From NCBI RefSeq assembly GCF_014640635.1, contig NZ_BMHI01000002.1:1-64000 (forward strand): a stretch of 64,000 bases of DNA, read 5' to 3'. Positions 62,201 through 64,000 of the stretch are shown here, in pieces; positions within the stretch are counted from its first letter, which is position 1, and every line of letters starts with the position of its first letter. Below the pieces are notes generated by a model. The model was not told the origin of the DNA. It ran no database searches and worked only from the letters and a program-made list of their open reading frames with translations. A program made the translations under genes and the position numbers. The DNA is from Flexivirga endophytica (lineage in GTDB: Bacteria; Actinomycetota; Actinomycetes; Actinomycetales; Dermatophilaceae).

Positions 62201-62276
62201 TGGTGGAGACTAGGGGGCTCGAACCCCTGACCCCCGCCTTGCAAAGGCGGTGCTCTACCAGCTGAGCTAAGTCCCC
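62201..62276 (-). tRNA. tRNA-Ala (anticodon TGC)
   Basis: 76 nt with encoded CCA. Acceptor GGGGACT/AGTCTCC, D-arm with AGCTCAGCTGGTAGAGC, anticodon stem CCGCC/GGCGG around TTTGCAA, T-arm with GGTTCGAGCC. It pairs with tRNA-Ile upstream, the conserved ileT-alaT pair after gyrA in Actinobacteria. Confidence 0.95.
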
Positions 62277-62285
62277 GTGTTCAGT

Positions 62286-62420
62286 TCAGTTGGAGCTGTT
62301 GCCCGGCTTGTCGGCGGCCTGGGCCCAGAGGTCCTTGGCGTCGTTCTTCCGGTCGAGCTTCTGCTTGACGGCGACGGCAACCCCGGCGAGGCCGAGCAGC
62401 ACTGCGAGCTTCTTCAACAT
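62286..62420 (-). CDS. DLW-39 family small protein
   Basis: 44 residues: MLKKLAVLLGLAGVAVAV then KQKLDRKNDAKDLWAQAADK. A short hydrophobic helix precedes a charged segment with the DLW motif that names this tiny actinobacterial family. It lies between tRNA-Ala and tRNA-Ile, the typical place near gyrA. ATG 62420, with GGAGCCC ahead. Function unknown; probably membrane-associated. Confidence 0.85.
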   Translation of the reverse strand: MLKKLAVLLGLAGVAVAVKQKLDRKNDAKDLWAQAADKPGNSSN

Positions 62421-62450
62421 CTTTGGGCTCCGATCGACTGCGGGACGTGG

Positions 62451-62527
62451 TGGTGGGCCTAACAGGACTTGAACCTGTGACCTCTTCCTTATCAGGGAAG
62501 CGCTCTAACCGACTGAGCTATAGGCCC
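62451..62527 (-). tRNA. tRNA-Ile (anticodon GAT)
   Basis: 77 nt with encoded CCA. Acceptor GGGCCTA/TAGGCCC, D-arm AGCTCAGTCGGTTAGAGC, anticodon stem CTTCC/GGAAG around CTGATAA, T-arm with GGTTCAAGTCC. Classic gyrA-proximal isoleucine tRNA. Confidence 0.95.
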
Positions 62528-62642
62528 GTGCACCGTCCGTCGTCCGCGGCAGAATGCCGTGGACGCCGGACGAGACTATCTCACCGGAGGGGGCAGATCC
62601 AAAACGAGGTCCGGAGACGCCCTCGACCGGCGAGAGCTTCGA

Positions 62643-63248
62643 CTATTCGTCCGAGAGGGTCATCTGCACGCCGCCGACCAACGACGAACAGATGTTGTAG
62701 AGGAACGCGCCGAGAGTGGCCAGCGCGGTCATCAGCAACACGTCGACCACGGCGATCACGACCGACAACGAGACGACGCGACCGAAGCCGACGTAGTCCA
62801 TGATGTCGAAGGTCTTGCCGCTGGTCTCCAGCGTCCGCAACAACTCGTTGACGTTGTCCCAGACACCCATGCCCTGCAACACGATCCACAGCATCGCGAT
62901 CATCACGACCATCGCGATGCCGATCGCCACGGACAGCAGGAACGCGATCTTCATGACCGACCACGGGTCGACCCGGGACAGCGTCAGCCGCACCCGGCGC
63001 GGGGTGCTGCGGCCACCCGGCCGACGGCCGGCGGCCGCGCCACGGGGCGCTGGGCGACGCTGCTGGCTGGTCGGCCTGGTGGGCCTGCCCTTCGCACCAG
63101 CCTTCGGTGTCGGCCGGGCGCCCTGTCGCGGCGGCGGAGGGGCGGCGCGTTTCTTGCCACCGGCTGCAGCGCCCGGAAGACGGACTGCGCCACTGTCGGT
63201 CGCAGTCGTCCCGGCGCCCTTGTCGGCGTCGGATCCGTCAGTGCTCAC
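62643..63248 (-). CDS. DUF3566 domain membrane protein
   Basis: 201 residues from a GTG overlapping the gyrA stop. A disordered Ala/Pro/Arg-rich N-terminus (about 1-85) precedes the DUF3566 domain [30 protein letters not shown] with two membrane helices (about 98-122 and 163-188). It is the usual gene behind gyrA in Actinobacteria (Rv0007-like). Its role is not established; a division or envelope function is often suspected. Confidence 0.9.
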   Translation of the reverse strand: MSTDGSDADKGAGTTATDSGAVRLPGAAAGGKKRAAPPPPRQGARPTPKAGAKGRPTRPTSQQRRPAPRGAAAGRRPGGRSTPRRVRLTLSRVDPWSVMKIAFLLSVAIGIAMVVMIAMLWIVLQGMGVWDNVNELLRTLETSGKTFDIMDYVGFGRVVSLSVVIAVVDVLLMTALATLGAFLYNICSSLVGGVQMTLSDE

Positions 63249-64000
63249 TCATCGTCTCCCGGCTCGTCCGGAGTCTGCTCACGGTCAGGTTCGTTGTCGG
63301 CCTGCTCGTCCGTCTCGACCGACTCGTCAGTGACGGGGGTCTCGGCGTCCGTGTCGCCTTCGTCCGGCGACTCGCCCGACGGTACGCCATCTGCCTGTTC
63401 CTCTTCGACTTCGCGTTCGGCGTTCCGCGCCACAGCCACGATCGAGTCCTTCTTGTCCGGGGTCGCGAACTGCACGCCCTGGGTGGATCGACCGGTGGCT
63501 CGTACGCCGTCGACGGGGGAGCGGACGATCTTGCCCTTCTCCATCACCACGAGCACCTCGTCACTGGGCTCGACCACGAGAGCACCGACCAGGTCGCCGC
63601 CACGGTCGGAGATCGCGGCCACCTTGACGCCGAGAGTGGCACGACCCTTGACCGGGTAGTCCTCGACGTCGGTGCGCTTGGCCAAGCCGTTCTCGAAGAC
63701 GACGAAGAGGTAGAGGTCGTCGCGCTGCGTGCCGTCCGGAACGATGTTCATCGACAGCAACTCGTCGCCGTCGCGGAACTTCATGCCGGTCACGCCCGAG
63801 GTGGAGCGCCCCATCGGTCGCAACGTGTCGTCGGTCGCGTTGAACCGCACCGACTGCCCCTTGCGAGAGACCAGCAGCACGTCGTCGTCGGAACTGGCGA
63901 GGCCCGCGCCGACGAGCTCGTCGCCGTCGCGCAGATTGACCGCGATCAGCCCGCCGGTGCGCGGCGAGTCGTAGTCGGTCAGCTTGGTCTTCTTGACCAG
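63245..64000 (-). CDS. gyrA: DNA gyrase subunit A, C-terminal part (5' end beyond window)
   Basis: 252 codons are in the window and the frame stays open to its right edge. The sequence shows the beta-pinwheel blades of the GyrA C-terminal domain: [72 protein letters not shown] long acidic tail rich in Asp/Glu (about 50 residues) ends the protein. GyrA wraps and passes DNA strands during supercoiling. Confidence 0.95.
   Translation of the reverse strand: MVKKTKLTDYDSPRTGGLIAVNLRDGDELVGAGLASSDDDVLLVSRKGQSVRFNATDDTLRPMGRSTSGVTGMKFRDGDELLSMNIVPDGTQRDDLYLFVVFENGLAKRTDVEDYPVKGRATLGVKVAAISDRGGDLVGALVVEPSDEVLVVMEKGKIVRSPVDGVRATGRSTQGVQFATPDKKDSIVAVARNAEREVEEEQADGVPSGESPDEGDTDAETPVTDESVETDEQADNEPDREQTPDEPGDDE

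Noticed and set aside
1-64000. GTATGNC as a KOPS- or Chi-like polar signal
   Set aside because: Orientation counts are about equal on the two strands throughout the window, whereas KOPS and Chi are strongly strand-biased relative to replication.

Overview
This is a high-G+C (roughly 70 percent by eye) actinobacterial chromosome segment. Gene content points to Micrococcales, most plausibly the Dermacoccaceae/Intrasporangiaceae neighbourhood; that placement is inference. The right half is the conserved origin-proximal block of Actinobacteria, read here mostly on the minus strand: the C-terminal part of gyrA at the right edge, a DUF3566 membrane protein, tRNA-Ile(GAU), a tiny DLW-39 protein, tRNA-Ala(UGC), the cyclophilin ppiA, a rhomboid protease, crgA, a DUF881 protein, a trpG/pabA-like amidotransferase, and the plus-strand cell-wall signalling operon fhaA-fhaB-pstP-rodA-pbpA-pknA-pknB.

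Left of that block is catabolic and accessory DNA. 1-3131: end of an HNH endonuclease gene, remains of a MerR-type promoter plus quinone oxidoreductase, a CPT-like kinase, and an ECF sigma factor divergent from a DHFR-like reductase. 3159-9998: a gamma-glutamylation (polyamine-type) utilisation operon: permease, FadR-type regulator, glutamine synthetase-like ligase, aldehyde dehydrogenase, SDR and gamma-glutamyl-GABA hydrolase. 10169-14957: a second sigma factor with a membrane partner, a DUF1059 protein, a methyltransferase and two tandem related lipoproteins. 15101-17911: lower meta-cleavage pathway (hydratase, acylating acetaldehyde dehydrogenase, aldolase). 18011-19534: an epimerase/TetR pair with matching palindromic operators. 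19602-25692: VOC and PhzF genes, an AraC regulator, and the hydroxyquinol route (flavin monooxygenase, maleylacetate reductase, hydroxyquinol 1,2-dioxygenase). 25696-27593: a RecB-like nuclease and tRNA-Leu(CAG).

Between crgA and ppiA lie a pterin-type cluster (folE, RibD-C reductase, divergent dihydropteroate synthase homologue) with a DoxX protein and a cysteine-rich regulator, and an L-arabinose operon (ABC transporter, araB, araD, araA, LacI regulator). Between ppiA and the tRNAs lie an Ala/Lys-rich membrane-associated protein, a truncated epimerase, DNA polymerase IV, an ATP-grasp/S51-like/esterase operon, a repeat array around a GIY-YIG gene, an I36-GH25 muramidase and a secreted lipase.

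Four things stand out beyond the genes. The heptamer GTATGNC is strikingly over-represented in both orientations, even at the cost of rare codons. Six DnaA-box-like sites sit in about 180 bp next to crgA. Two related families of short inverted repeats occur, one inserted in frame inside fhaA and another forming the C-terminus of a coding gene and the leader of rodA. A compact three-gene ATP-grasp operon has no obvious known pathway.
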